A stretch of DNA of 64,000 nt from Paraburkholderia rhizosphaerae (GTDB taxonomy: Bacteria; Pseudomonadota; Gammaproteobacteria; Burkholderiales; Burkholderiaceae). The position numbers and the translations under genes are program-made. Each line of letters begins with the position of its first letter. Position 1 is the stretch's first letter. Below are positions 9,201 to 18,591 of the stretch, one piece after another. The DNA lies in contig NZ_SORE01000003.1 of assembly GCF_004366595.1 (NCBI RefSeq), positions 310,001 to 374,000 on the forward strand, in the 5' to 3' direction. The notes under the pieces are model-generated. The model was given only the letters and a program-made list of their open reading frames with translations. It ran no database searches and had not been told where the DNA came from.

Positions 9201-10127
9201 GTGCCCGATCCCGCCGCACTACGACGCGCGCAAGCTGTCCGCCACTTCAACCGCTTCTACACCAAGCACATCGGCGAGCTCCACGAGCATGTGCACACCA
9301 GCGAGTTTTCGCTGACCGAAATCCGCGTGCTTCGTGAACTTGCACTCGGCCGCGTCCAGACAGCGGCTTGCCTTGCGCGCGGTCTCGGCCTCGATAGCGG
9401 CTATCTGAGCCGGCTTCTGACCGGCTTCGAGCGCCGCAAGCTGATCGATCGCAGACCGTCGGTCACCGATGCCCGTCAGTCGCTGCTGACCATCACTGAA
9501 GCGGGACGCGCTGCATATCAACCGCTCGACGCAGCGGCGATCGGCGAAGTGCTGGGATTGCTCGCAAGACTCGGCGACGGGTCACAGGATCAGTTGATCG
9601 ACGCGATGAAGCTGATCGAGCGTCTGCTGGATAACGGGCCGCGGCACCGCAACGTCACGCTGCGCGCGCCGCGCGCCGGCGACTATGGCTGGCTCGTACA
9701 TCGGCAGGCGCAACTCTTCGCGCGCGGACAGGGTTGGGATTACCGGTTCGAGAGTTTGCTTGCGCGGATGATCGCGGAATTTTCCGAAAGCCACGATCCG
9801 CGAATCGAGACCTGCATGATCGCCGAACAGCAGGGAACGGTCGCCGGTTCCGCGCTGATCACGCGGCTGGCGGCGGATACCGCGATCGTGAGGATGCTGT
9901 ATGTCGAACCCGATGTTCAGCGGCTCGGCATCGGTACCCAGTTGATGAACGAGTGTGTGAGCTTTGCGCAGCGCGCCGGCTACGCAAAGCTCTCGGTGAC
10001 GACCGAAAGCGCGTTACTCGACGCGCGGCGCCTGTTCGAGCACGCCGGCTTTACCCGCATGAGCGCCGAGCCGGCGCAGCGCTTCGGCCGCCGGCTCGTG
10101 CTGGAGCGCTGGATGCGGGATCTTTGA
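9201..10127 (+). CDS. MarR-type HTH fused to GNAT acetyltransferase
   Basis: 308 residues in two parts. Residues 5-150 form a MarR winged helix (SLTEIRVLRELALGR, LDSGYLSRLLTGFERRKLI, RRPSVTDARQSLLTITEAG). Residues 150-305 form a GNAT acetyltransferase with the acetyl-CoA motif VEPDVQRLGIGTQLM. The family is common in Proteobacteria, but the substrate is usually unknown. The GTG start has GGAG eight bases upstream. The gene is divergent from the nag operon and shares its intergenic region, which contains extra ACCAG-type half-sites. Joint control is possible but not shown. Confidence 0.88.
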   Translation: MPDPAALRRAQAVRHFNRFYTKHIGELHEHVHTSEFSLTEIRVLRELALGRVQTAACLARGLGLDSGYLSRLLTGFERRKLIDRRPSVTDARQSLLTITEAGRAAYQPLDAAAIGEVLGLLARLGDGSQDQLIDAMKLIERLLDNGPRHRNVTLRAPRAGDYGWLVHRQAQLFARGQGWDYRFESLLARMIAEFSESHDPRIETCMIAEQQGTVAGSALITRLAADTAIVRMLYVEPDVQRLGIGTQLMNECVSFAQRAGYAKLSVTTESALLDARRLFEHAGFTRMSAEPAQRFGRRLVLERWMRDL

Positions 10128-10199
10128 AGGTTGCTGGTCATGTCGGCTGTTGGTTCAGTCGCTCACAACCAGCGTGCTGAACGCGACCGCCTATGACCG

Positions 10200-12044
10200 T
10201 TAGAACGTCGCCCAGTCGCCGTCATCGACTGGCTTCGCAACCGGTGTCGACGTCACCGGCGTTGCGGTCTTTTTTGCCGCGGCGGGTGCGGCCGGTCCCG
10301 GCACCGGCGACTTGTGCGCGACACGCGCTGCCGGCTCCAATGACGGTGACGGTGCCGGCGTGGGTGCCGATGACTGCGCCGATGACGCAACCGATCCTGC
10401 AGACACCTTTGGCAGAGTCTGCTTGACGACCGGCTTTTCGATAGCCGGTTTCGCGACACCCGGCAGCGCGACGCGCTGCGCGGTCGCGAGTTGTGCATCG
10501 CCAACGCGGAACGCATTGACCGCGTCGCGCAACCGCGCGGCCTGGTTCTGCAACGACGCGGCGGCCGCGCTCGCCTGTTCGACGAGCGCCGCGTTCTGTT
10601 GTGTCACTTCGTCCATTTGCGTGACCGCGCGGCCGACCTGCGAAATGCCGCTGCTCTGCTCTTCGGACGCCGCCGCGATCTCGCCCATGATGTCGGTCAC
10701 ACGCCGCACCGCCTGCAGGATTTCGCCCATCGTCGCGCCCGCCTGTTCAACGAGCGTCGAGCCGTTGTTGACCCGCTCGACCGATGCGCCGATCAACTGC
10801 TTGATCTCTTTGGCGGCGGTTGCGCTGCGCTGCGCGAGACTGCGCACTTCGCCCGCCACCACCGCGAAGCCGCGTCCCTGTTCGCCCGCCCGGGCCGCTT
10901 CGACTGCCGCATTCAACGCAAGGATATTGGTCTGGAATGCAATGCCTTCGATCACACCGATGATGTCGGCAATCTGACGCGAGCTGTCATTGATCTCACC
11001 CATCGTGCCGATCACGCGGCTCACCACCTCGTTGCCCTTTGTCGCGATATCGGATGCGTTATTCGCAAGACCGCTCGCCTGCCGCGCGTTATCGGCGTTC
11101 TGCTTCACGGTCGCGGTCAGCTGCTCCATGCTGGCCGACGTCTCCTGCAACGACGCAGCCTGCTGTTCGGTGCGCTGCGACAGGTCGTTGTTGCCCGCGG
11201 CAATTTGCTGCGTGGCCGACGCGATCGCTTCCGCCGAATGCCGTATTTCGCCGATCGCGCGCTGCAGGCGATCCTGCATCGCGCTCATCGCCGCCATCAT
11301 GCTCGACGAGTCGTTTGCCCGCACACTGACGATCTGCGTCAGATCGCCGGTCGCGATACGCGCGGCGAGTTGCGCGGCCTGCTGCGGTTCACCGCCGAGA
11401 CCATTGCGGATACTGCGCATCAGTACAATCATCGCGAGCGTGATCAACGCGCCAATCACGGCCACCGCGACCAGATGCTCGGCGATCGTCCGATAGTATT
11501 CGGTATCGATGTCGCGCACGAACACGCCGCTCGTGATGTACCAGTCCCACGGCGCAAAGCGCTCGACATAGCTCAGCTTGGGCAACGCGGTTTCGCTGCC
11601 CGGCAGCCGGCCGCGATACGCGGTGAAGCCGCGGCCGGTTGCCTTGGCGCTGTCCAGCACCGAGATGTACAGCAGCTTGCCGTCCGGATCCTTGAAGTCG
11701 CCCACCGGTTTGCCGACCATTTGCGGCAACGTCGGGTGCATCAGCACGACCGGCTTCGAGTCGATCACGAACAGATAGCCGGCGTCGCCATAGCGCATCG
11801 TCGCGAGGCGCGCGAGCGCTTCGCGCTGCGCGTCGGCTTCGTTCATCTTGCCTGCCTGCGTCAACGCGTAGTAGCCGCTGACGACGCCCTGCGCCGAGTC
11901 GACGAGATTAACCATGCCGGCCTTGCGCTCGTCCAGCATCGTCGAGCGCGTTTCGACCGCGCTCAACATGCCGATGCCCAGCAAGCCCAGCCAGACAAGC
12001 GCGAGCGACAGCCACAGCTTGCGATTCAGACTCATCCCGCTCAT
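10200..12044 (-). CDS. Methyl-accepting chemotaxis protein with single Cache domain
   Basis: Inner-membrane chemoreceptor of 614 residues. A membrane segment lies at residues 8-30. A periplasmic single-Cache sensor spans about 35-185 ([35 protein letters not shown]). A second membrane helix lies near 190-210, followed by a HAMP domain and the methyl-accepting signalling domain with the conserved hairpin tip ([21 protein letters not shown]). An Ala/Pro-rich linker of about 90 residues follows. The protein ends DGDWATF, resembling the NWETF tail that tethers CheR/CheB. The ligand is unknown; sCache domains often bind small organic acids. No che genes adjoin. Confidence 0.93.
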   Translation of the reverse strand: MSGMSLNRKLWLSLALVWLGLLGIGMLSAVETRSTMLDERKAGMVNLVDSAQGVVSGYYALTQAGKMNEADAQREALARLATMRYGDAGYLFVIDSKPVVLMHPTLPQMVGKPVGDFKDPDGKLLYISVLDSAKATGRGFTAYRGRLPGSETALPKLSYVERFAPWDWYITSGVFVRDIDTEYYRTIAEHLVAVAVIGALITLAMIVLMRSIRNGLGGEPQQAAQLAARIATGDLTQIVSVRANDSSSMMAAMSAMQDRLQRAIGEIRHSAEAIASATQQIAAGNNDLSQRTEQQAASLQETSASMEQLTATVKQNADNARQASGLANNASDIATKGNEVVSRVIGTMGEINDSSRQIADIIGVIEGIAFQTNILALNAAVEAARAGEQGRGFAVVAGEVRSLAQRSATAAKEIKQLIGASVERVNNGSTLVEQAGATMGEILQAVRRVTDIMGEIAAASEEQSSGISQVGRAVTQMDEVTQQNAALVEQASAAAASLQNQAARLRDAVNAFRVGDAQLATAQRVALPGVAKPAIEKPVVKQTLPKVSAGSVASSAQSSAPTPAPSPSLEPAARVAHKSPVPGPAAPAAAKKTATPVTSTPVAKPVDDGDWATF

Positions 12045-12199
12045 TGTTTTGGTCTCTTTTCGTGTGGTTTGCGCGGCAATCGCCGGACGCGCGGACGCGA
12101 CGCAAACGATTGCTTACGGGATAACGGCAGAATTCAAACGAGACTTGAGGGATGCGCCAAACGCGGTAGACGAACCTCTGGCCGCGACTGCCGCTGCGG

Positions 12200-13216
12200 T
12201 TACTGATAGTTGATCGTGAACGTCATTGACGAATTGGCCGTACCCGCCCGGGTGGCGCCGGTGCGGTAATAGCGTGCACTCAGCGGGAGCGTATAGCTGC
12301 CCGCTGCGCCGGGGACGAAGTCCGTGAACGCGATCTGTTTGCTGAGCGGCACGGCCTTTCCGGCAGCGTCCAGCAACTGCACCCCAGCGCCAGACGCCGT
12401 GGAACCGCTATCCAGTGCGACCACGGAATTCGCGCTGTCCAGCAAGGTCGTGGTCGGATCAATCTGGTACTTGATGGTATTGATGCCAGACGGACAGTTA
12501 TTCAGCGCGATGCTGAACTTTGTCGACGACGTCGTTGAGCCGACCGCCGCCAGTTCCGACAGATTGTGCGTGCCGAGGGTCGCCGTGACGTTCGGTGTCG
12601 CGCATGACGCCTGGCCGACTGAAATCGGGTTGGCAAGCGACATCGTTGTCACCGCGAGCGTGCCGTACTTCAACACGGCGACTGCTCCGCCCGGTACGGT
12701 AGCGCCTGCTGCAATCGGTCCGGTTTTGATCAGCTGGAACGCATTGGGCATCGTTGTGGACCCGCCGCCGTTGCCCTTCGCGCTGCCATAGCTCACCCAG
12801 CTATAAACCGACCCGCTGTCCACATACTTCCACGAGAACGACAGCCCGGTGTTGCCAATCGGAAAGACCGTCTGCATCGCAGCGGGTTGCGTGCCGATCA
12901 GGCTCTGAACGCCGAACGGATCGTTGCTGCAGCTTGTTTTCCCGGTTGGCGCGGACGTGATATACGGCGACGTGTAGACCACCGTGCCATTCGGCGCATC
13001 GCGCGGCACATTGACGACCGCGTCCACCGGGATGGTCACCGTTACGGGGCCGCCTGACGCGAACTTGCAGGTCGCGTGTGCGGCGGGAGCAAGCAGCGAA
13101 CCGATCAATGCCAGCGCGGCCGTTCGAAGCGCCAACCGTACGAACCGGCCAGCGGCAGACGATCGCGCGCGCAATGAAGTGAGAAGCGTGACATTCGTGT
13201 CAATGAAGAAAAACAT
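12200..13216 (-). CDS. Two-domain fimbrial tip adhesin
   Basis: Secreted pilus protein of 338 residues. The start at 13216 has AAGG upstream and gives a signal peptide ending APAAHA before the mature N-terminus TCKFASGG. Residues 45-190 form a distinct N-terminal domain (putative receptor-binding). Residues 200-338 form a pilin domain with the paired cysteines and the C-terminal donor-strand motif MTFTINYQ. This two-domain layout and the distal operon position match FimH-like tip adhesins. Receptor unknown. The reading frame overlaps no other gene; the usher stop is 42 bp upstream of its start. Confidence 0.85.
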   Translation of the reverse strand: MFFFIDTNVTLLTSLRARSSAAGRFVRLALRTAALALIGSLLAPAAHATCKFASGGPVTVTIPVDAVVNVPRDAPNGTVVYTSPYITSAPTGKTSCSNDPFGVQSLIGTQPAAMQTVFPIGNTGLSFSWKYVDSGSVYSWVSYGSAKGNGGGSTTMPNAFQLIKTGPIAAGATVPGGAVAVLKYGTLAVTTMSLANPISVGQASCATPNVTATLGTHNLSELAAVGSTTSSTKFSIALNNCPSGINTIKYQIDPTTTLLDSANSVVALDSGSTASGAGVQLLDAAGKAVPLSKQIAFTDFVPGAAGSYTLPLSARYYRTGATRAGTANSSMTFTINYQ

Positions 13217-13257
13217 CGTTGAACCTTGAAAATTGAGCGCGCGGCAAGTGCGCGCCA

Positions 13258-15846
13258 TTACATGCATGGCACTTCGACAAGCGCGGGCAACACGTCGCGC
13301 GTGCGCTGTTGCGGCAGCGTGTAGTGAATCGTGCAAGCCTTGCTCGCCGGTGCGTCCCATCTGATCGACAGGTCGCCTTCGTTGCGCGTCAACCCGGTGA
13401 CAACCGCAAGGCCGTCCTGACTGACGGTGCCGACGTTAGCGCCGTCCGCGTCGAACACCGGCGCACCGAATGGCGGCGGTGTTCCGTCGCCCAGGCGTAC
13501 GCGCAGCAGCAACGCGCGTCCTGCGGCTTCGGTTTCGAACTTCAGCGGTACGACCGCACCTAGCGTCGGCACCGCGTGCTGAACCGTCGACTTCAGCGTG
13601 ACATTGACCGGCAGCCCCTTCGGGTCCAGTTCGACATCGTTCGACGCGTACGGCGTCAGCGAAGAGACGACCGCATGCCCCCATGGATCGACGCGTACGC
13701 CGCTCGCACTGGCCACGCGCGCACCGTCCGCACCCTTCGCTTCGACGATGCCGAACGTGTCGCCGAGTTGCGGAGCGAACGCAATGCCGCCGCCATACGC
13801 GACAATTCCACCGGCGATGCCCGCACCCGCCTGGGTATAGCCGGTGCCGGCGCCCGCATTCGCTGTCAGCGTTGCAAAGCGTGTGGTGTATGAGACGTTG
13901 CCGCCTGCGGTCGTCGACGCACCCGTCGAGCCACCGCCGGCGTAACTCGCGTTCACGCCATACGAAACCGCATTGGCGTCGCCGAGCGTGCCCGCCACCG
14001 ACTGCTGCAACAGCGTGCCACCGCTCGCGCTATCGTGTTGCAGCATGGTCGTCGCAGTCGGCGCGTGGCCGCCGGTGCCGAGCGGAATCGTCACGTTGGC
14101 CATCACACGCGTGTCCCACTTTCGGTTTGTCGAGTCGAACTCGCGAGAAACCGATACGCCGTAGCCGATGCGCTTGTAGAAATTGTTATAACCGGCCTGA
14201 AATTGCGTGTCGGTGCCGCCTCGATTCCAGTAGTTCTGCGTGGAGCCGGTCAGATACAGGGTGCCGCGCTTTTCACCGAGGCTCTGATTGAGCGTCAATT
14301 CCAGCCGCGACTTCTGCAACGCGGTGTACATGTCCGGTTGCATCGAATAATTCGGGTCGCGTAATGCGGCCGCGTCTTGCATGCTCAGGAAGCCGCCTGT
14401 CGAATAGCGGTACGCGGCGACCGAGACATTGGTGTCGGTCGGAGCGACGAGCTTCGAGTAGCTGAACCGATAACTCTGTCCGCTGCGCGCGGGCATGCGC
14501 CCGCCGAAGGTTGCGTACGACTGTGTTACGTCGAAGCCGAAGGCGCCATATTTCGTGTTGATCGCCGCACCGAGCACGCCGGACACGTAGTCTTGTGCGA
14601 CTACCGCTCCGCCGTATGCGGTCACCGTATTGTTCAAGCCGCGTTGCAGCGTGAACTGGAACACAGGCGGGTTATCGTGCAGCGACGGATTGCGGTACTG
14701 GCCCGCGACGAAGCTATAACGCGTCACACCAGCGCGTAATGCATTAACCGGGGACGAAAAAGGCACCGTGGACGTACGCACGCTTCCATCGGCCTCAGTC
14801 ACGACGACCTGCAGATCCCCGCCGTATCCGGTCGGATAAAGATCGTCGATTGCAAACGCGCCCGGCGCAACGTTGGTCTCGTAGATGATGTTGCCGTTCT
14901 GCCGGATCTGCACTTTCGCGTTGCTGTTCGCGACGCCGCGAATCACCGGTGCATAACCACGCTGCGACTCCGGCAGCATCCGGTCGTCGCTGGTCAGTTG
15001 CACGCCGCGCAGGCCGAAGCTGTCGTAGACCGCACCGTCGGTAAAGGAATCGCCAATCGTCAACTGCCCCTTCAGCGGTGTGATGCCGCGCTGCGCATAC
15101 ACCGCGACGCTCTGGTACCGCGTGGGCGTTCCGGTACGTTGGGTCACGTTGCCCTGACTGCGAAACCGCCACGCACCGACATTGACACCCGCATTGACGC
15201 CCACGTAGCTTTGCGTCGACGACAGGCCACCCGAGTTCGAGCGGTACACGTTCGCGTTGTACTGCAGCATCGCCGCGGTCACGCCGTTATCCCAGTACTT
15301 CGGATCGACATAGCCGCGCGACTTGTTATCGAGGGCGATCTGCGGCACGCTCACATCGAGCCGCTGTTCCGAGTTGTCGAAGGTTGCGGTTGCATCCTTG
15401 ACGAGCGAAGGCAGCGTCATACAGGCGCCAGTCGACGAAGACCGCACAGGCGCGGCGAGCGCCTGCTCAGAAAGCTTGCGCATATCAACGCCGACACGCT
15501 GCAACAACTCGTTGTCGAAGCACGGCTCGACGCGCCCGCCGCCGACATCGCCCAGCTTCACGTCAACCCGTCCACGCCACACTTCGTTCACGTACAACTC
15601 CGATTTGTACGTGCCCGGCAATGCGACGTTGCCCTTATTGAATCGGGCAATGTCGACACGCGTGCCATCCTGCGCAAGCAGAAACTGTTCATTGAACTGC
15701 ACGTCGGCAACCCCAGGCGTTGCCCCCGTCGGCTCCGCAACCGCAGTCACGGAACCATAAGCGCTCGCCGCGACGATAGACAGCACGAGCGCTGCAAGGA
15801 GCTTTAGCCGAGGTGCGCTCACGGAGGATTCAGATTGCCTTTTCAT
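13258..15846 (-). CDS. Outer-membrane fimbrial usher
   Basis: About 862-residue FimD/PapC-family usher that exports pilins through the outer membrane. After the signal peptide (KLLAALVLSIVAASAYG) come an N-terminal domain (VQFNEQFLL, GTYKSELYVNE) that receives chaperone-subunit complexes, a 24-strand barrel with plug (FSFTDGAVYDSFGLRG-type region), and C-terminal domains ending YTLPQQRTRDVLPALVEVPCM with the conserved cysteine. ATG 15846 was chosen because it directly precedes a typical KRQ-rich signal peptide. A longer frame to 15999 adds Arg-rich sequence. Lies between chaperone and adhesin genes. Confidence 0.94.
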   Translation of the reverse strand: MKRQSESSVSAPRLKLLAALVLSIVAASAYGSVTAVAEPTGATPGVADVQFNEQFLLAQDGTRVDIARFNKGNVALPGTYKSELYVNEVWRGRVDVKLGDVGGGRVEPCFDNELLQRVGVDMRKLSEQALAAPVRSSSTGACMTLPSLVKDATATFDNSEQRLDVSVPQIALDNKSRGYVDPKYWDNGVTAAMLQYNANVYRSNSGGLSSTQSYVGVNAGVNVGAWRFRSQGNVTQRTGTPTRYQSVAVYAQRGITPLKGQLTIGDSFTDGAVYDSFGLRGVQLTSDDRMLPESQRGYAPVIRGVANSNAKVQIRQNGNIIYETNVAPGAFAIDDLYPTGYGGDLQVVVTEADGSVRTSTVPFSSPVNALRAGVTRYSFVAGQYRNPSLHDNPPVFQFTLQRGLNNTVTAYGGAVVAQDYVSGVLGAAINTKYGAFGFDVTQSYATFGGRMPARSGQSYRFSYSKLVAPTDTNVSVAAYRYSTGGFLSMQDAAALRDPNYSMQPDMYTALQKSRLELTLNQSLGEKRGTLYLTGSTQNYWNRGGTDTQFQAGYNNFYKRIGYGVSVSREFDSTNRKWDTRVMANVTIPLGTGGHAPTATTMLQHDSASGGTLLQQSVAGTLGDANAVSYGVNASYAGGGSTGASTTAGGNVSYTTRFATLTANAGAGTGYTQAGAGIAGGIVAYGGGIAFAPQLGDTFGIVEAKGADGARVASASGVRVDPWGHAVVSSLTPYASNDVELDPKGLPVNVTLKSTVQHAVPTLGAVVPLKFETEAAGRALLLRVRLGDGTPPPFGAPVFDADGANVGTVSQDGLAVVTGLTRNEGDLSIRWDAPASKACTIHYTLPQQRTRDVLPALVEVPCM

Positions 15847-16017
15847 GGGAAGCAGGGACGTGCGAAGCCACGCGCCGCGCGTAGCGTGGCGCTTGAATCG
15901 GTGGGTGACTGGGAAACGGCGGCGCGTCTGCCGGACGTGGCCGGCGTTCGCGCGCTCTCGTGCGTTCAAGCGGTCATGTGCGCGACAAGCGCCGCGCACT
16001 GCCCGCTTGGGACACGA

Positions 16018-16779
16018 TCAACGGATCGGCGTCTCGTGCTGGTCTTCGCCGCCGTAGTCGTTGATTGTGAAAAAGCGCACGACTTCGCCGGGGCGAACCT
16101 GAGCATCCTCAACCGGCACCGAGCGGCTTGCACCGGGCGCGATCATGTCGGAGTCGAGAGATTTCCCGAGCGTCGCGCCGTTTGCATCCTTCACTTCGAA
16201 TGAAGCGATGGTCACGTGATACGACGTCGGATTGGTAACGGTCAGCGTCGCTTTGCTCTCGTCGCGAGACCATTGCCAGTTCAATTGCTTTGGTGCGTCG
16301 GCAGCAGACGACTTTATTCCTGCGGGCCGATAGAACAGCTTGATGCGCGTGCGAAACGCGAGTTGCAAATGGTTCTCTCCTGCTTCATCGACGCCCGGCT
16401 TCGGTGGAATTTCGAGTACGTTCAGGTAGAAAACGGATTCCCGGTCATCCGGCAGTGCGTTGTTGATGCGGAAAATACGGATGGTCTGCGCCTTGCCCGG
16501 ATCGATACGCGAAACCGGCGGGGTCAATGCGAACGGCGTGGAAACCGTCGACGGCGCCGCTTTGGGATCGCCATTGTCGATCCATGTCTGAGCGAGCGCG
16601 GCGGCCTGGCCCTGGTTGGTCAGCTTGACAGTAACTTCGCTTGCCTCGGCGCCGTAGATAACGCGCGTAGCGCCAATGACGATCGATGCGCGCGCAACGG
16701 TCGTCACGGCGAAGCTCGCAACTGCGAGACCGGTCAGGATTGCAACTTTGAAAATCAGATTGAATGTGCGGTACTTCAT
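16018..16779 (-). CDS. Periplasmic fimbrial chaperone (PapD family)
   Basis: Immunoglobulin-fold chaperone that donates a strand to pilins in the periplasm. The signal peptide ends VTTVARA. The mature protein begins SIVIGATRVIYGAEASEVTV, matching the PapD G1/A1 region. The family motif around ESVFYLNVLEIPP and the C-terminal domain ending VRFFTINDYGG are present. The start at 16779 has GAGGAA seven bases upstream. Alternative upstream starts at 16794 and 16803 add charged residues. The gene lies between the major pilin and usher genes, in operon order. Confidence 0.94.
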   Translation of the reverse strand: MKYRTFNLIFKVAILTGLAVASFAVTTVARASIVIGATRVIYGAEASEVTVKLTNQGQAAALAQTWIDNGDPKAAPSTVSTPFALTPPVSRIDPGKAQTIRIFRINNALPDDRESVFYLNVLEIPPKPGVDEAGENHLQLAFRTRIKLFYRPAGIKSSAADAPKQLNWQWSRDESKATLTVTNPTSYHVTIASFEVKDANGATLGKSLDSDMIAPGASRSVPVEDAQVRPGEVVRFFTINDYGGEDQHETPIR

Positions 16780-16940
16780 CGCGTTTTTCCTCATCGCGAG
16801 CATCTGACGTCCGCGCAGCCCCGACTTGATGCAGGATGCGCGGGACCGCCATGCACGCGATGTCGCGCGCCGCCGGTCGCCAGGCCACCGCCATGCAGGC
16901 GGTGGATTGTGAGTGGTCGATTGGCGATCAGCCGAATCGC

Positions 16941-17486
16941 TTACGGATACGTGATCGTGTAGTTGACTTGCGAAACGGCTGCACCCGGCGTGGTCGCGCC
17001 GGTCGCGAAATATTGCGCAAAGTAGCTCAACGTCGCGGCGCCGGAGTCCAGCGCGACGGCCTTCGAATTCTGCGAGTCCTTCGCAAAACCCGCCTTGATC
17101 GCCGAGCCATCGTTGTTCAGCAACTGGATTTCCACATTGCCCGCGCCGCCGGAATTAACCAGCAGATTGCCGTTCGACGTGTCCGTGTTGCCCGGCTCGA
17201 AGTACGTCGCGACATTGCCCGTGCCCGGCGTGCAACTGGAGAGCGAAATGTTGAACGGCGTGCGACCGGCGGTGGAGCTGGCGCTGCCCAGCGAGCTGGT
17301 CGAAACGGTCGGCAGGCTCACCGTGAAGTTCTTGGCGGACGTGCCGTTGCCGTTGATCGTGCAGGTTTGCGCGGACAGGCTGCCATTGAAGGTGATGGTG
17401 CCGTCGTACGCATTGGCGGACATCGGAGCGAGAGCGGTTGCCGCGAGCGCACCGATTGCTGCGATCGAGAGGAATGACTTCTTCAT
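16941..17486 (-). CDS. Major type 1-like fimbrial subunit
   Basis: 181-residue pilin with signal peptide ending PMSANA, a mature start YDGTITFNGSLSAQTC, a second cysteine in SLSSCTPGTG, and the C-terminal donor-strand motif VNYTITYP. This is the standard chaperone-usher pilin form. First gene of the four-gene minus-strand fimbrial operon (pilin, chaperone, usher, adhesin), which usually makes it the shaft subunit. Upstream lies a 398-bp gene-free region with direct and inverted AGGAAT repeats likely to hold its promoter. Confidence 0.93.
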   Translation of the reverse strand: MKKSFLSIAAIGALAATALAPMSANAYDGTITFNGSLSAQTCTINGNGTSAKNFTVSLPTVSTSSLGSASSTAGRTPFNISLSSCTPGTGNVATYFEPGNTDTSNGNLLVNSGGAGNVEIQLLNNDGSAIKAGFAKDSQNSKAVALDSGAATLSYFAQYFATGATTPGAAVSQVNYTITYP

Positions 17487-17805
17487 TCAGATACCTACTA
17501 GGAAAATAACGTTGTGAGACGACGTCAACCGCTTGATCGCCTGATTCGATTGGGAGCCAGGCGAATTTTTCGCTAACCGAATGGTTTCGAGGCTGCGGTG
17601 CGTCGAGATCCCGCGAATATTGCTGCGCGAGGCAACGAATTTTCCTATTCACGATCTAGGAATCCGATAGGAATAGGCCTAAATTCCCGAGTGCTATTTA
17701 ATTTGTATCGCGAGATCGCGTGAGAAGGTCAGATACATCGCGAGATGTTTTGCGACGTTGACGGCCGTTCGATTTAAGCGCCGATACGCGTTGAAGCGAT
17801 ACAGC
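17487..17805. other. Gene-free region upstream of fimbrial operon
   Basis: No supportable coding frame; the one longer frame here (17694-17918) reads through the senC terminator. It is AT-richer than its flanks and contains the AGGAAT repeat cluster. Probably the fimbrial promoter region. Confidence 0.5.
17657..17687. promoter_or_regulatory. AGGAAT repeats upstream of the fimbrial operon
   Basis: Two direct copies of TAGGAAT start at 17657 and 17668, spaced by one helical turn (11 bp). The second runs into the palindrome TAGGCCTA (17674-17681) and then AATTCC. A CCTATTC copy at 17644-17650 is the inverted complement of GAATAGG at 17671-17677. The cluster is about 170 bp upstream of the pilin start. 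Binding of a response regulator is an inference. Confidence 0.4.
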
Positions 17806-17843
17806 AAAAAAAATGGACCGCACGGCATTAGCCATGCGGTCCA
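17806..17843 (-). terminator. Intrinsic terminator of the ctaA-ctaB-senC transcript
   Basis: Arms TGGACCGCA (17814-17822) and TGCGGTCCA (17835-17843) pair perfectly. On the minus strand the stem is followed by eight T (A-run 17806-17813 on the plus strand). It lies 42 bp after the senC stop. Confidence 0.9.
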
Positions 17844-17884
17844 ACTCATCGAATGCGGCGAAACGGGGTAATGCGCGACGTCTT

Positions 17885-18514
17885 CTAGCCTAGCAGCAAC
17901 TTGATATCGTGAACCCAAGGCGCCGCGCCCTGACCGTCGCGTGCGAAGAGCCGCAGCCGGCCTTCGGGGTCGAACACGTAGCTCGCCGCGGTGTGGTCCA
18001 TCGTGTAGCTGTCGGGCGTCTTGCCCGGGACCTTCGCGTAGTACACGCGAAAGTCCTTGGTGATCTTGTCGAGCTGCGCCTGATCCGCGGGCCGCAAACC
18101 GACGAAGGTCGGGTTGAAAGCGGGCACGTACTGGCTGAGCAGCGCATCCGTATCGCGCTGCGGATCGAGGGTGACGAACAGCACCTGCACGCGCTTCGCA
18201 TCCGCCGGCCCGAGTTGCTGCAACGCCTGCGAGAGTTCAGCCATCGTCGTCGGGCATACATCCGGGCAATGCGTGTAACCGAAGAACAGCACGACCACCT
18301 TACCCTTGTAGTCTGCCAGCGTGCGCATCTTTCCGCTTGCGTCGGGCAGTGAGAAATCGGTCGCGAACTGCTTGTTGCCAGTGATATCGACGTTCTGGAA
18401 CGCGGGCGCGTCCTGGCCGCAGCCGGCCACCAACGCGGCGCCGCCGAGCGCGCAAACCGCAACGGCGATGCGCGCGGCGCGCATCGCGAAGGCAAACCGG
18501 TTCTTGTTCAGCAT
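17885..18514 (-). CDS. SCO1/SenC copper chaperone lipoprotein
   Basis: Periplasmic-facing lipoprotein (lipobox LVAGC, Cys32) with a thioredoxin fold that delivers copper to the CuA site of cytochrome c oxidase subunit II. The copper ligands are visible: HCPDVCP (CxxxC) and the distal His in MDHTAAS. 209 residues, typical of SCO. Last gene of the cytochrome oxidase assembly set, followed by an intrinsic terminator. The start at ATG 18514 is supported by the Lys/Arg-rich n-region; a second ATG at 18484 is possible. Confidence 0.95.
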   Translation of the reverse strand: MLNKNRFAFAMRAARIAVAVCALGGAALVAGCGQDAPAFQNVDITGNKQFATDFSLPDASGKMRTLADYKGKVVVLFFGYTHCPDVCPTTMAELSQALQQLGPADAKRVQVLFVTLDPQRDTDALLSQYVPAFNPTFVGLRPADQAQLDKITKDFRVYYAKVPGKTPDSYTMDHTAASYVFDPEGRLRLFARDGQGAAPWVHDIKLLLG

Positions 18515-18591
18515 GATGTGTCAGGCAACAGCGACTTGATGAAGTGGACTGGGCAACCTGCGATGCAATCGGGCTGCCGGCCAGTCCACCT

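Noticed and set aside
17694..17918. 74-residue minus-strand frame upstream of the fimbrial operon
   Set aside because: Reads through the senC intrinsic terminator and starts inside the senC end; not a gene.
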